This document shows positions 7,525-15,475 of a DNA stretch of 34,761 nucleotides, piece after piece. Source of the DNA: CAYMTN01 sp964393335 (GTDB taxonomy: Bacteria; Chloroflexota; Anaerolineae; Aggregatilineales; Aggregatilineaceae); contig CAYMTN010000030.1 in assembly GCA_964393335.1 (NCBI GenBank), positions 1 to 34,761 of the forward strand, in the 5' to 3' direction. Each line of letters begins with the position of its first letter. The first letter of the stretch is position 1. The notes beneath the pieces were generated by a model. The model was given only the letters and a program-made list of their open reading frames with translations, made no database searches and had not been told where the DNA came from. The translations under genes were made by a program, and so were the position numbers.

Positions 7525-8388
7525 ATGTTACCATGCAGGCACGATCCGCAAGTTGTTGCTCAATTACAGCCTACTATCGCGTTGTTAACTAATCTGGATG
7601 AATGGCATCCAGAAGTGTTGCTTCAACACGCGATACAACCGGCTGATTACAGAAAGAGCCTAGTTTTCCGCTCCGCAATTGAAAGTATCAGAGGCAGTTT
7701 TGCCGCTTCTTCGACTCCCTCTCGTGAGCAATTTGTCAAGCACGTTTTGGAAAACTTGCGACTACGGTCGCGTATAGCTGAATACAAGCATAGCGGCAGC
7801 CGTCAGAGATTTGATTTTACGATTGTGATTGAGCGTGATCCAGATTATTTTGCGGCACTAGAAGTTAAGGGGGGAGAAGGCAATAGTATCAATATTTCAG
7901 AGCGGGGGTTATGGGCTAGAGAATTCGGTGTCTGGTGTCATCTTGACGGTGCTATCGTCAATGAGCCGGCGCATGGCGCGCACTCAATCGTCAACCGGCT
8001 TTCGAATGAACTTGTACGGAGGAACAAACTGGTTGATGTGTTATTTATCAAAGATGTTCTGTGTGGATCTCATTTGCGACCTTGCCCCAAATATCGCACA
8101 GATCAACAGGTCAATGCCCAGATTGCACCGGACATTTTTCTTCTTCCCCAACGAGTCCCTACACGCCATGATCCTGAGCCACCGATTCATACCATAGATT
8201 CACTGCGGCTTCCCAAAATGATTCTCGAATTATTCGGCGTTTATGATGCCCGGCAGCAAGAAACACATCTTTGGTATGTGCATGTTAAACTGATTGAGGA
8301 AGACCAAACAAGGTTGTCGCGCTTGGTTGAAATCTGGCATCAGGGCGAAATCGTTGACAGCAGTAGATCGCGCCCCTGGCGTGACTAG
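7525..8388 (+). CDS. Probable PD-(D/E)XK restriction endonuclease
   Basis: A 287-residue soluble protein. Its centre reads RFDFTIVIE (residues 95-103) followed by FAALEVKGGEG (109-119), giving D97, E113 and K115 in the order and spacing of a PD-(D/E)XK nuclease core. The methyltransferase gene begins 12 bases downstream in the same direction, which supports a type II-like restriction-modification pair with the nuclease first. I do not recognise a named enzyme, and the recognition sequence cannot be inferred. AAGG (7514-7517) lies seven bases before the ATG. GC content and codon use are clearly lower than in the flanking dcw genes, indicating recent transfer. No controller (C) protein gene is visible. 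Another nuclease role, such as a type IV or DNA-repair enzyme, is not excluded. Confidence 0.72.
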   Translation: MLPCRHDPQVVAQLQPTIALLTNLDEWHPEVLLQHAIQPADYRKSLVFRSAIESIRGSFAASSTPSREQFVKHVLENLRLRSRIAEYKHSGSRQRFDFTIVIERDPDYFAALEVKGGEGNSINISERGLWAREFGVWCHLDGAIVNEPAHGAHSIVNRLSNELVRRNKLVDVLFIKDVLCGSHLRPCPKYRTDQQVNAQIAPDIFLLPQRVPTRHDPEPPIHTIDSLRLPKMILELFGVYDARQQETHLWYVHVKLIEEDQTRLSRLVEIWHQGEIVDSSRSRPWRD

Positions 8389-8400
8389 AAAGAAGATAAC

Positions 8401-9567
8401 GTGACTCATCCAAGCCAACTCCCCTTATTTCCACATGATGAAACATTGGCCATAACAGATCTAGACGCACGTTTGTGGCATGGTTCATTCAATAAGCGCG
8501 AGAGTACGCTACAACAATTGTCACCATACGTTGGCAAGATGAAGTCAGGTATGGCACGGGTGATTCTTGAATTGTACTCTTCCCCTGGTGACATCGTTCT
8601 TGATCCGTTTTCTGGCTCAGGAGTCGTCCCACTGGAGGCGCTCTTAGCCAACCGGAAAGCTTGGGCTAATGATCTGAGTTTATATGCGTATGTTCTTACG
8701 CGTGGAAAACTCGAAGCACCTGGCAGCAAAACCGAGGCACTTGACAGGGCTAGACAGCTTATTCAAACCGTAGAACAAAAAGCGGTCCAGATCAACTTGG
8801 ACCAGGTGCCTGAGTGGGTACGAGAATTTTATCATCCGGATACGCTACGTGAAATCTTGGCGGCGTTTGATGTCTTGCGTGCGCAGAAGGACTTTTTCTT
8901 GATGGCTTGTTTGTTAGGAATCTTGCATCATGTACGACCGGGTTTCTTATCGTATCCCGCGAGCCATTTGGTTCCTTATTTGCGCAAAAAGAATTACCCG
9001 CCAGATGAGTTTCCTGAGATGTATCGTTACCGTGATTTGCGTTCTCGATTGCTGGCTAAAATTGAGCGGGCCTATCGCCGGGCGAATTTGCCGGTTTCCT
9101 GGCACCAGCGTGCTTATAAGGTGTGGCAAACGAATGCGATGGAATTGTCTATCAAAGATCGCGCAGTGGATACCATCGTTTCAAGCCCGCCATACTTTGG
9201 CGCACTGGATTATGCGCGCGACAATCGACTTCGATTATGGTTTTTAGGGTGCAAAAACTGGAAACAACTAGATGCATCTCTCACGGCAGATAGAAAAGTG
9301 TATGTTCCTCAAATGTCTATCTGTTTAGAGGAAATGCACCGTGTTTTGAAGTCGAAAGGGTATTGTGTATTGGTACTGGGTGATGTGGAACGAGAAGGAA
9401 CTACAACACGCACGGCTGAAATAATGGCTGATCTGGCCTTAGATGTAACTCAAGGCGGATTTGAAGTTATTACTATCTATGACGACAACATACCTGATGA
9501 GCGGCGTTCTCGGCGTCGTACCAAAACTACTAAATTTGAGCGAATTCTTGTTATGAGAAAGCATTGA
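8401..9567 (+). CDS. Site-specific DNA methyltransferase (N4-cytosine or N6-adenine type)
   Basis: A 388-residue S-adenosylmethionine-dependent DNA methylase. The cofactor motif I is DPFSGSG (residues 68-74). The catalytic motif IV is SSPPYFG (around 261-267), followed by ALDYARDNRLRLWFLG. An SPPY form is more typical of N4-cytosine methylases, whereas DPPY is usual for N6-adenine ones, so m4C is slightly favoured. About 190 residues between the motifs, including HHVRPGFLSYP, could hold the target-recognition region; motif I precedes motif IV. The start is GTG at 8401 with only a weak purine-rich AGAAAGAAG upstream. It pairs with the nuclease gene and shares its low GC, so it probably protects host DNA from that enzyme. 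An orphan regulatory methylase is the alternative. Confidence 0.85.
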   Translation: MTHPSQLPLFPHDETLAITDLDARLWHGSFNKRESTLQQLSPYVGKMKSGMARVILELYSSPGDIVLDPFSGSGVVPLEALLANRKAWANDLSLYAYVLTRGKLEAPGSKTEALDRARQLIQTVEQKAVQINLDQVPEWVREFYHPDTLREILAAFDVLRAQKDFFLMACLLGILHHVRPGFLSYPASHLVPYLRKKNYPPDEFPEMYRYRDLRSRLLAKIERAYRRANLPVSWHQRAYKVWQTNAMELSIKDRAVDTIVSSPPYFGALDYARDNRLRLWFLGCKNWKQLDASLTADRKVYVPQMSICLEEMHRVLKSKGYCVLVLGDVEREGTTTRTAEIMADLALDVTQGGFEVITIYDDNIPDERRSRRRTKTTKFERILVMRKH

Positions 9568-9615
9568 TTCTGCGTTTTGGAAATGATGCTTGACTAGCGA
9601 GTGGAGATAAGTTTT

Positions 9616-10731
9616 TTGCGAATCATGATCTCTGCCGGGGGGACCGGCGGCGGTGTGTATCCCGCGCTGGCCGTTGCGGGCACGCTGCGTAAGCTGTATC
9701 CGGACCTGACCCAGACGTTTGTCGGCGCGCGCGGCGATATGGCCCGCGATCTCGTGGCCCGCGCCGGGGTACAATTCGACGGGTATCATGAAGTGTTGGC
9801 CGGGCCGGTGCATGGCATCCCGCGTGTGGGGCAGGTCATCAGCCTGATCAAAATTTTCATTGGCATTTGGCAGTCGCTGGCGCTCGTGATCCGGCTGCGG
9901 CCCGAAGTCCTGTTTTTGACCGGGGGATGGGTCGGTTTTCCGGTGGCGGTGGCGTGCCTGCTGCTGCGCCGCCCGATCGTGATCTTCGTGCCGGATATCG
10001 AGCCGGGATTGACCCTCAAAGTGTTGGGGCGTTACTTCGCGCGGACTATCGCCGCGACGGTGGCCCAGACCGGGCAATATTTCCCCGGTAAACGCGTGGT
10101 CGAAACCGGCTACCCGCTGCGCCGCGAAATTCTAGAGGCTGACCGCGAGGCCGCGCTGCGCCATTTTGGGCTGGACCCCGCCCGCCGCACGCTGCTGGTA
10201 TTTGGCGGCAGCCGGGGATCGCGCAGCATCAATTCGACGCTGGGCGACATCGCGCCTGCCCTGCTGGCCGACGGGCTGCAAATCCTGCACATCTCCGGCA
10301 CGCTGGATTGGGAACAGGTCCAGGCGCAGCACGCGGCCCTCAGCGCCGCGCAACAGAGCGATTACCAGATTTTTCCGTTCCTGGCGGATATCGGGCAGGC
10401 GTTCGCGGCTGCCGATCTGGTGATCAGCCGCGCGGGCGCGGCCACGCTGGCGGAATATCCAGAGCTGGGGCTGCCCGCGATCCTGGTGCCGTACCCGTAT
10501 GCGTGGCGCTACCAGAAGGTCAACGCCGATTGGCTGGTCGAACGCGGCGCGGCGGTGCGGTTGGATGATGGGCGCCTGGGCGATGACCTGCTGCCGGCGA
10601 TCCGCGATTTGCTCGAAGTCCCGGCGCGGCTGGAGGCCATGCGCGCCGCCGCGTCCGCGCTCAAACGCTCGGATGGCGCGGAAAATATCGCGCGGCTGCT
10701 GGCTGGCATGGCGGGGCACCCCGATGGATGA
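9616..10731 (+). CDS. murG: Lipid II synthase MurG (UDP-GlcNAc transferase)
   Basis: A 371-residue peripheral membrane glycosyltransferase that moves GlcNAc from UDP-GlcNAc to lipid I on the inner membrane face. The N-terminal loop is MISAGGTGGGVYPALAV; the second glycine-rich element is VFGGSRGSRSIN; the UDP-GlcNAc site is SRAGAATLAEYPELGLPAILVPYP. The His normally found in GGTGGH is glycine here. The frame is open from a GTG at 9601, but GGAGATAAG (9603-9611) is a ribosome-binding site, so the TTG at 9616 is the likely start, giving MRIMISAGG. This region abuts the right edge of the inserted island, so the native ribosome-binding site appears preserved. Next comes a 209-base spacer before the CvpA-like gene. 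Confidence 0.93.
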   Translation: MRIMISAGGTGGGVYPALAVAGTLRKLYPDLTQTFVGARGDMARDLVARAGVQFDGYHEVLAGPVHGIPRVGQVISLIKIFIGIWQSLALVIRLRPEVLFLTGGWVGFPVAVACLLLRRPIVIFVPDIEPGLTLKVLGRYFARTIAATVAQTGQYFPGKRVVETGYPLRREILEADREAALRHFGLDPARRTLLVFGGSRGSRSINSTLGDIAPALLADGLQILHISGTLDWEQVQAQHAALSAAQQSDYQIFPFLADIGQAFAAADLVISRAGAATLAEYPELGLPAILVPYPYAWRYQKVNADWLVERGAAVRLDDGRLGDDLLPAIRDLLEVPARLEAMRAAASALKRSDGAENIARLLAGMAGHPDG

Positions 10732-10940
10732 ACTGGTCGCCAGCCGGGTTGAAAAAACGCATCGGTTACGATTGATAGGTCACCTGTAACTTTGCCGATA
10801 GGATAAGTTGGCATACAATAGCAGGGACGAATCAGTCCGGTGATGGACGGACCGCGCCGCGTCAGCGAGCGCGCTAACCGGCGGAACGGCTAACCAGCAG
10901 CGCGGCGCATGTCCGGTGCCCAACCAGGGGAACGAGTCAC
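10732..10940. other. Structured intergenic region between murG and the CvpA-like gene
   Basis: This 209-base spacer has an imperfect long stem: GCGCCGCG (about 10853-10860) can pair with CGCGGCGC (about 10900-10907), with GGAC and GTCC extending it outward beyond a small internal loop. Inside are GCTAACC and GGCTAACC, reminiscent of the heptad units elsewhere but not in strict register. No clear promoter or terminator T-run was found. Confidence 0.35.
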
Positions 10941-11477
10941 ATGATGCAATTATCCAGTTTTTTGATAATCATGATCGGGATGTTTGCCATGGTCGGCTTT
11001 ATGCGCGGCTGGACAAAAGAACTGGTCGCCACGTCGGGGATCGTGCTGGCGCTGTTCACCCTGAAGCAGTTTGAAACGATCCTGATCGATCCGCTGACGG
11101 ACGGGCAGCAGCAGTCCAAGTTTTATCTTGAGGCCGTGATTCTACTGTCGATGGCTTTTTTTGCGTACCAGACCCCGCCGGAGGCGCTCTCGCGCGGCGG
11201 CGGGCGCGGCGGCTCGAACCGTGAAGGCTTTCAGGACGGCATCCTGGGCGCGCTGGTCGGCGGCTGGAACGGCTACCTGTTGTTCGGCTCGCTGTGGTGG
11301 TATATGGATAACCTGGAATACCCGCTCAGCCCGCACATTACGCCGGTTATTCCCGGCTCGGTCAGCGCCAGTTTTGTCAACGCGCTGCCGCTGAGCTGGA
11401 TGCTCGGCGGGGATGGCAGCCTGCTGTCGCTGTTGATGATCGCGCTGTTCGTGTTTGTGATCGTGGTCGTGATCTGA
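10941..11477 (+). CDS. CvpA-like multi-pass membrane protein
   Basis: A 178-residue hydrophobic protein with about four membrane segments: residues 5-32, 52-70, 108-122 and 155-178. The opening MIGMFAMVGFMRGWTKELVATSGIVLALF has the G-x-x-RG-x-x-KE layout of CvpA (colicin V production) family proteins, followed by a Gly/Arg-rich cytoplasmic-looking loop (LSRGGGRGGS). CvpA proteins have been linked to envelope integrity and division, but the molecular role is unresolved. The match is by pattern only and moderate. AGGGG (10926-10930) precedes the ATG; a second ATG at 10944 is equally possible. It lies between murG and murC in the same direction, suggesting co-transcription with wall genes. Confidence 0.6.
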   Translation: MMQLSSFLIIMIGMFAMVGFMRGWTKELVATSGIVLALFTLKQFETILIDPLTDGQQQSKFYLEAVILLSMAFFAYQTPPEALSRGGGRGGSNREGFQDGILGALVGGWNGYLLFGSLWWYMDNLEYPLSPHITPVIPGSVSASFVNALPLSWMLGGDGSLLSLLMIALFVFVIVVVI

Positions 11478-11527
11478 GTCGCGGGCGGAGATAGGCTGGC
11501 AGCGGTGCCGCACCAAAGGGATTTCAT

Positions 11528-12970
11528 GTGACGTTACGTCCCGGACAGCATATTCACGTCGTGGGCGTGGGCGGGTTTGGCATGTCGGCCATCGCCCGCG
11601 TTTTGTTACAGCTAGGCTACACGGTCAGCGGGTCGGACCTGCGCGCTAACGCGTTCACGCGCGATCTGGCCGCGTCCGGCGCGGTGATCGTCCAGGGGCA
11701 CGCGGCGGCGAACGTCGCCGGGGCGGACGTGGTCATCACCACGTCGGCGGCTCCCGGCGATAACCCGGAACTGGTCGCCGCGCGGGCGGCTGGCATTCCT
11801 GTGCTGCGGCGGCGCGACCTGCTCGGTCAATTGATGGCGGACAAAACCGGCATCGCCATCGCCGGGACGCACGGCAAAACCACGACCACCGCGCTGCTGA
11901 CGCACGTCCTGATCGAAGCCAGGCGCGACCCGACGTACATCGTCGGCGGCGTGATGGCGGACACCGGCACCAACGCGGGCGTCGGGCAGGGTGACGAATT
12001 CGTGATCGAAGCCGACGAGTACGACCGCATGTTTTTGGGCCTGCGCCCGCAGATCGCGGTCGTGACCAACGTCGAGCACGATCACCCCGACTGTTACCCC
12101 ACGCTGGCCGATATGCTTGACGCCTTCCGCGCGTTCGTGGACCGGCTGCCGGATGACGGGCTGCTGGTCGCCTGCGCGGACGATCCGCTGGCGCGCGATC
12201 TGGCCGACTCACGGCGGGCGGCGGGGCGGCCTGTCGTGACGTATGCGGCGGGCGTCCACCCGGCAGACTGGCAGGCGATCAACACGCAGCCGGACGCAGC
12301 AGGCGGCGCGGTTGGCGGCTCGCTGTTCGACGTGCGGCACGGGGATCGGTTGATGCAGCGCGTCCGGCTGGCGCAGCCGGGACACCACAACGTGCAGAAC
12401 GCGCTGGCCGTGATCGCCGTCGCGGATCGACTCGGCATCGCGTTTGAGGTGACGGCGGCGGCGCTGCGCAGTTTTCGCGGCACGGGACGGCGCGCGGAGG
12501 TCATGGGGCAGGCGGGCGGTGTGACGGTGATCAACGATTACGCGCACCACCCGACCGCGATCCGTGTCACGCTGCGCGGGCTGCGCGACCGGCCTGACCT
12601 GCGCGGCCTGTGGGCGGTGTGGCAGCCGCACACCTACGGGCGAATGCGTGCCCTCGCGGACGATTTCGCGCAGGCGTTCGGCGCTGCCGATCATGTGTTG
12701 GTGACGGACGTGTATTCGGTGCGCGAGACGGTCACGCCGGGGCTGGATGCGGGGGGCATGTCCGATTTGATCGGGGCTGTCGCGCATGGTGCTGCTGGCG
12801 ACGTGCGGTATACTGGGTCGCTGGATGCGACGGTGCAGGCGCTGGCCGGTTCCGTGCAGCCCGGCGACGTGGTCGTGCTGCTGTCGGCGGGTGACGCGCC
12901 GCAGGTGGGCGAGCGTTTGCTGGACATCCTGCGCGCCCGCGAACATCCGTCGCCCAGGGAGGAAAACTGA
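11528..12970 (+). CDS. murC: UDP-N-acetylmuramate--L-alanine ligase MurC
   Basis: A 480-residue cytoplasmic ATP-dependent ligase that attaches L-alanine to UDP-MurNAc. The N-terminal Rossmann domain begins VVGVGGFGMSAIARVLLQLG. The P-loop AGTHGKTTTTALL lies at about residues 112-124, with the HGKTTT form typical of MurC. The acceptor-domain motif is NDYAHHPTAI. The length is standard. The start is GTG at 11528, with AAAGGG (11515-11520) seven bases before; the ATG two bases upstream is out of frame and runs straight into TGA. Its TGA overlaps the murB ATG by one base (TGATG), so the two are translationally coupled. Confidence 0.96.
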   Translation: MTLRPGQHIHVVGVGGFGMSAIARVLLQLGYTVSGSDLRANAFTRDLAASGAVIVQGHAAANVAGADVVITTSAAPGDNPELVAARAAGIPVLRRRDLLGQLMADKTGIAIAGTHGKTTTTALLTHVLIEARRDPTYIVGGVMADTGTNAGVGQGDEFVIEADEYDRMFLGLRPQIAVVTNVEHDHPDCYPTLADMLDAFRAFVDRLPDDGLLVACADDPLARDLADSRRAAGRPVVTYAAGVHPADWQAINTQPDAAGGAVGGSLFDVRHGDRLMQRVRLAQPGHHNVQNALAVIAVADRLGIAFEVTAAALRSFRGTGRRAEVMGQAGGVTVINDYAHHPTAIRVTLRGLRDRPDLRGLWAVWQPHTYGRMRALADDFAQAFGAADHVLVTDVYSVRETVTPGLDAGGMSDLIGAVAHGAAGDVRYTGSLDATVQALAGSVQPGDVVVLLSAGDAPQVGERLLDILRAREHPSPREEN

Positions 12971-13893
12971 TGACCGATCCGTATGAAGCGTTATACGACC
13001 GCTTTGGCGCGGCGCTCAAACGTGACGAGCCGCTCGCGCGGTATACGGTGGCGCGGCTGGGCGGCCCGGCGGATGCGCTGGTGGTCGCCAACAGCACCAA
13101 CGACCTGACCGACGCGGTGACTTTTGCCTGCCGCAGCAAGCTGCCCTGGATCGTCCTCGGCGGCGGTACCAACGTGTTGATCTCGGACGTCGGGTATCGC
13201 GGGCTGGTGGTCGTCAACCATACTAAAGGCGTGCGTTTTGAAGACGGCGGGCGCGTGATCGCCGAAAGCGGCGCGAGTCTATCGACGCTGGCGCGGCGCT
13301 GCATGAACCAGGGCTTCGCCGGGTTGGAATGGGCGGTCAACGTACCGGGCACGGTCGGCGGCGCGGTGGTGAACAACGCCGGGGCGCACGGCGGCGATAT
13401 GGCCCGGTCGGTGCGCTGGGTCGAGGTCTTCAACCTGGAAGACCGGCCTCATGTCGAGCTGTGGGGCGTCAGCCAGATGCAGTACGGCTACCGCACGTCG
13501 GTGTTGAAGACCGGGGGCGGGCAGTACGTGGTGCTGGTCGCCACGCTGATCCTGGAACCGGGTCACGACCCGGCAGTCCTGGATGCCCAGGCCGACGAAT
13601 TTGTCGCGCACCGCAAGCGTACCCAGCCGCCCGGCGCGTCGTTGGGCAGCATTTTTAAGAATCCGCCCGGTGATTACGCCGGACGCCTGATCGAAGCCGC
13701 CGGGCTGAAGGGCACGGTCATCGGCGGCGTGCAGATTTCGTCGGTTCACGCCAACTTTTTTGTCAACACGGGCGACGGCACGGCCAGCGACTACCGCCGC
13801 CTGGTCGAGCTGGCACGCGATACCGTGCAGGAGAAATCCGGCGTGACGCTGGAACTGGAGATTCAGTTGATCGGCGATTGGCCGGAGGCGTGA
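12970..13893 (+). CDS. murB: UDP-N-acetylenolpyruvoylglucosamine reductase MurB
   Basis: A 307-residue FAD enzyme that uses NADPH to reduce UDP-GlcNAc-enolpyruvate to UDP-MurNAc, the substrate of the MurC encoded just upstream. The FAD-binding part has TVARLGGPADALVVA and VLGGGTNVLISD. The substrate-binding arginine is in YGYRTS, the catalytic serine is in GSIFKNPPG, and the catalytic glutamate is probably in LELEIQLIGDW near the end. The compact length and these motifs fit the type II form. AGGGAGGA (12956-12963) lies inside the end of murC just before the overlapping TGATG. A perfect hairpin about 60 bases after its stop may end the murG-murB transcript. Confidence 0.95.
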   Translation: MTDPYEALYDRFGAALKRDEPLARYTVARLGGPADALVVANSTNDLTDAVTFACRSKLPWIVLGGGTNVLISDVGYRGLVVVNHTKGVRFEDGGRVIAESGASLSTLARRCMNQGFAGLEWAVNVPGTVGGAVVNNAGAHGGDMARSVRWVEVFNLEDRPHVELWGVSQMQYGYRTSVLKTGGGQYVVLVATLILEPGHDPAVLDAQADEFVAHRKRTQPPGASLGSIFKNPPGDYAGRLIEAAGLKGTVIGGVQISSVHANFFVNTGDGTASDYRRLVELARDTVQEKSGVTLELEIQLIGDWPEA

Positions 13894-13950
13894 TTTTCGA
13901 GAGACGCGGCAGTTGTTTCTGGCGCGGAGCTTTTGCGTCGGCTTGCCTTG

Positions 13951-13980
13951 CCAGGGGTCAAAGACCCCTGGCTCGTTGTT
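13951..13980 (+). terminator. Hairpin after murB, possible terminator
   Basis: CCAGGGGTC (13951-13959) pairs perfectly with GACCCCTGG (13963-13971) around an AAA loop. CTCGTTGTTTCG follows, which is T-rich but not a clean T-run, so it may be a weak terminator or an intergenic palindrome. It sits in the 315-base spacer between murB and ftsQ. Confidence 0.5.
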
Positions 13981-14071
13981 TCGCCGCGTTTGCGGTCAAG
14001 TCTTCTGTGGAACGGTTTGCAGGCGGTGGGGACACAGCCTTATAAAAATGATGTGAATTCATTCCGGCTCA

Positions 14072-14101
14072 TTGGACAATTCTGGCGTGTTGGAATATAG
14101 T
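14072..14101 (+). promoter_or_regulatory. Candidate sigma-70-type promoter upstream of ftsQ
   Basis: TTGGAC (14072-14077) and TATAGT (14096-14101) are separated by 18 bases and resemble -35 and -10 boxes. It lies after the murB hairpin and about 107 bases before the first possible ftsQ start, so ftsQAZ may have its own promoter. This is consensus reading by eye only. Confidence 0.45.
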
Positions 14102-14208
14102 GGGATAAACAGTGGGAAAAGCAGGCGACTGCCGCTACAATAAGGCCATCAGGGAGCAGCCGGTTCGCGCCGTTACCGTTCATCAAGCATACCGTGTGAA
14201 ACTAGCCG

Positions 14209-15225
14209 ATGCGCTCATCAGTCAAAGCAAATCAGCGGCGTTCGCGTCGTGATACGGCCAGCCGGGAGCACGTTCGCCCGGCAGGCACGCCTGAGCGGTC
14301 AGGCCGCGCACGGGAGCGGGTTCGCGCCCGGCAGGGCGGTGGGGCCGCCGTCGATGAGTCGGATCGCAGCGTGCCGCAGCGCATGAGGCCGCGATCCGAA
14401 GCCGTTTACGGCGAGGTTCCGATGAGCGTGACGCAGCGCCGGGCTGCCCGCAAGGCGCGCAAAGCACGCGTGCAGCCGCACCGGGCCGCGCCAACCACCC
14501 GGCGGCGGCGGATCAGCCTGATGCGGTTGGTAAGCTGGCGAGCCGTGTCCGGCATGTTGGTGGTCGGGCTGTCGGTGCTGCTGTACCTGTTCCTGACGAC
14601 GGACGCGTTTTTTGTGAACTCGGTGGCGGTCGGCGGCGAGAAATACCTCTCGCGGGAGGAGATTTTTCGCTTCAGCGACATCGCCCGGCGGCACATTTTC
14701 TGGATCGATGCGGACGACGTCGAGGCGCGGCTGGAATCGGTGCCGAATATCGCGGACGCCACCGTGTTGGTCGGCTGGCCGCCCGACATGGTGCAGATCG
14801 TCGTCGTCGAGCGCGAGCCAGCTTTGATCTGGGAACAGGGCGTGCGCGTGTGGGTCGACGTGAACGGCATCGTGATGAAACAACGCGAAGACCGGCCCGA
14901 CCTGCTGCGCGTCGTCGTGCCGAACGCCGAAGACCCGATCTCGGTCGGGCAGCGCATCCCGCAGACGATCATCGATGGGGCGCTGCAACTGCGCAAACGT
15001 CACGCGAACATCGACGTGCTGCTCTACGACTCGATCAAGGGTCTGGGCTATCACGATGGGGGCGGGTGGACGGTCTGGTTCGGGACCGGCGAAGACATAG
15101 ACACCAAGCTGCTGGTTTATTACCGGCTGGTCGATACCATCAAAGACAAGGTGCAGCCCGGCGAGATCGTCGTATCAGACCCGGACCGCCCGTATTACAC
15201 GGTTTTGTGGCGTCAGGGAAGTTGA
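14209..15225 (+). CDS. ftsQ: Cell division protein FtsQ/DivIB
   Basis: Up to 338 residues. A long Arg-rich cytoplasmic tail precedes one membrane helix (about residues 110-130, VSGMLVVGLSVLLYLFLTT). An extracytoplasmic POTRA-like domain follows (FFVNSVAVGGEKYLSREEIF onward) and then the FtsQ beta domain (VVEREPALIWEQGVRVWVDVNGIV). FtsQ links the FtsA/FtsZ ring to septal wall synthases. The 5' end is uncertain: the ATG at 14209 has no ribosome-binding site, whereas the ATG at 14422 (residue 72, MSVTQRRAARK) has GAGG six bases upstream and would give a 267-residue protein of more usual length. Position just before ftsA and ftsZ supports the call. Confidence 0.88.
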   Translation: MRSSVKANQRRSRRDTASREHVRPAGTPERSGRARERVRARQGGGAAVDESDRSVPQRMRPRSEAVYGEVPMSVTQRRAARKARKARVQPHRAAPTTRRRRISLMRLVSWRAVSGMLVVGLSVLLYLFLTTDAFFVNSVAVGGEKYLSREEIFRFSDIARRHIFWIDADDVEARLESVPNIADATVLVGWPPDMVQIVVVEREPALIWEQGVRVWVDVNGIVMKQREDRPDLLRVVVPNAEDPISVGQRIPQTIIDGALQLRKRHANIDVLLYDSIKGLGYHDGGGWTVWFGTGEDIDTKLLVYYRLVDTIKDKVQPGEIVVSDPDRPYYTVLWRQGS

Positions 15226-15275
15226 TAACACAGGACATGCGACTTTAGTCCTCTGTGTTATGCCTGTGTCCTGTG
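15225..15275 (+). promoter_or_regulatory. Two mutually exclusive hairpins just after ftsQ
   Basis: ATAACACAG (15225-15233) pairs perfectly with CTGTGTTAT (15253-15261). The overlapping CACAGGACA (15229-15237) pairs perfectly with TGTCCTGTG (15267-15275). Both pairings use the same left arm, so only one can form at a time. No T-run follows. It may be a switch between ftsQ and ftsA or simply the product of CACAGGA-type repeat units. The rest of the 250-base spacer to ftsA has no clear signal. Confidence 0.4.
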
Positions 15276-15475
15276 GTACAACAAGAGTCGATGGAGAAAC
15301 AAATAACAGACCGGGTTTTTGGAAGGCGCGCTGTTGACAACCCGCAGGATCGCCAGCACCCGGCACGATTGACGGATAGAAGCCAAGCATAGTTCGGCGT
15401 GTGACAAGATCAGCGGCGGCCTGGGGGGATGATCCGGCCATGATAACAGCCATCCATGAATGACAAGTTGACGAT

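Larger units (their letters stand above)
7505..9602. other. Low-GC inserted island with a restriction-modification pair
   Basis: Base composition changes sharply here: the 60 bases from 7621 have 29 G+C, whereas the 60 from 9661 have 40. The two genes inside have DNA-modification functions unrelated to the flanking ftsW and murG. CGAGT occurs at both edges (7505-7509 and 9598-9602), a possible target-site duplication. Removing one copy and the interior would leave ftsW TAA followed closely by GTGGAGATAAG and the murG start. No integrase or transposase is present. A five-base repeat can arise by chance. Confidence 0.6.

Noticed and set aside
15334..15362. TTGACA before ftsA as a -35 box.
   Set aside because: No acceptable -10 hexamer at 16-18 bases; the nearest AT-rich hexamers are at wrong spacings.
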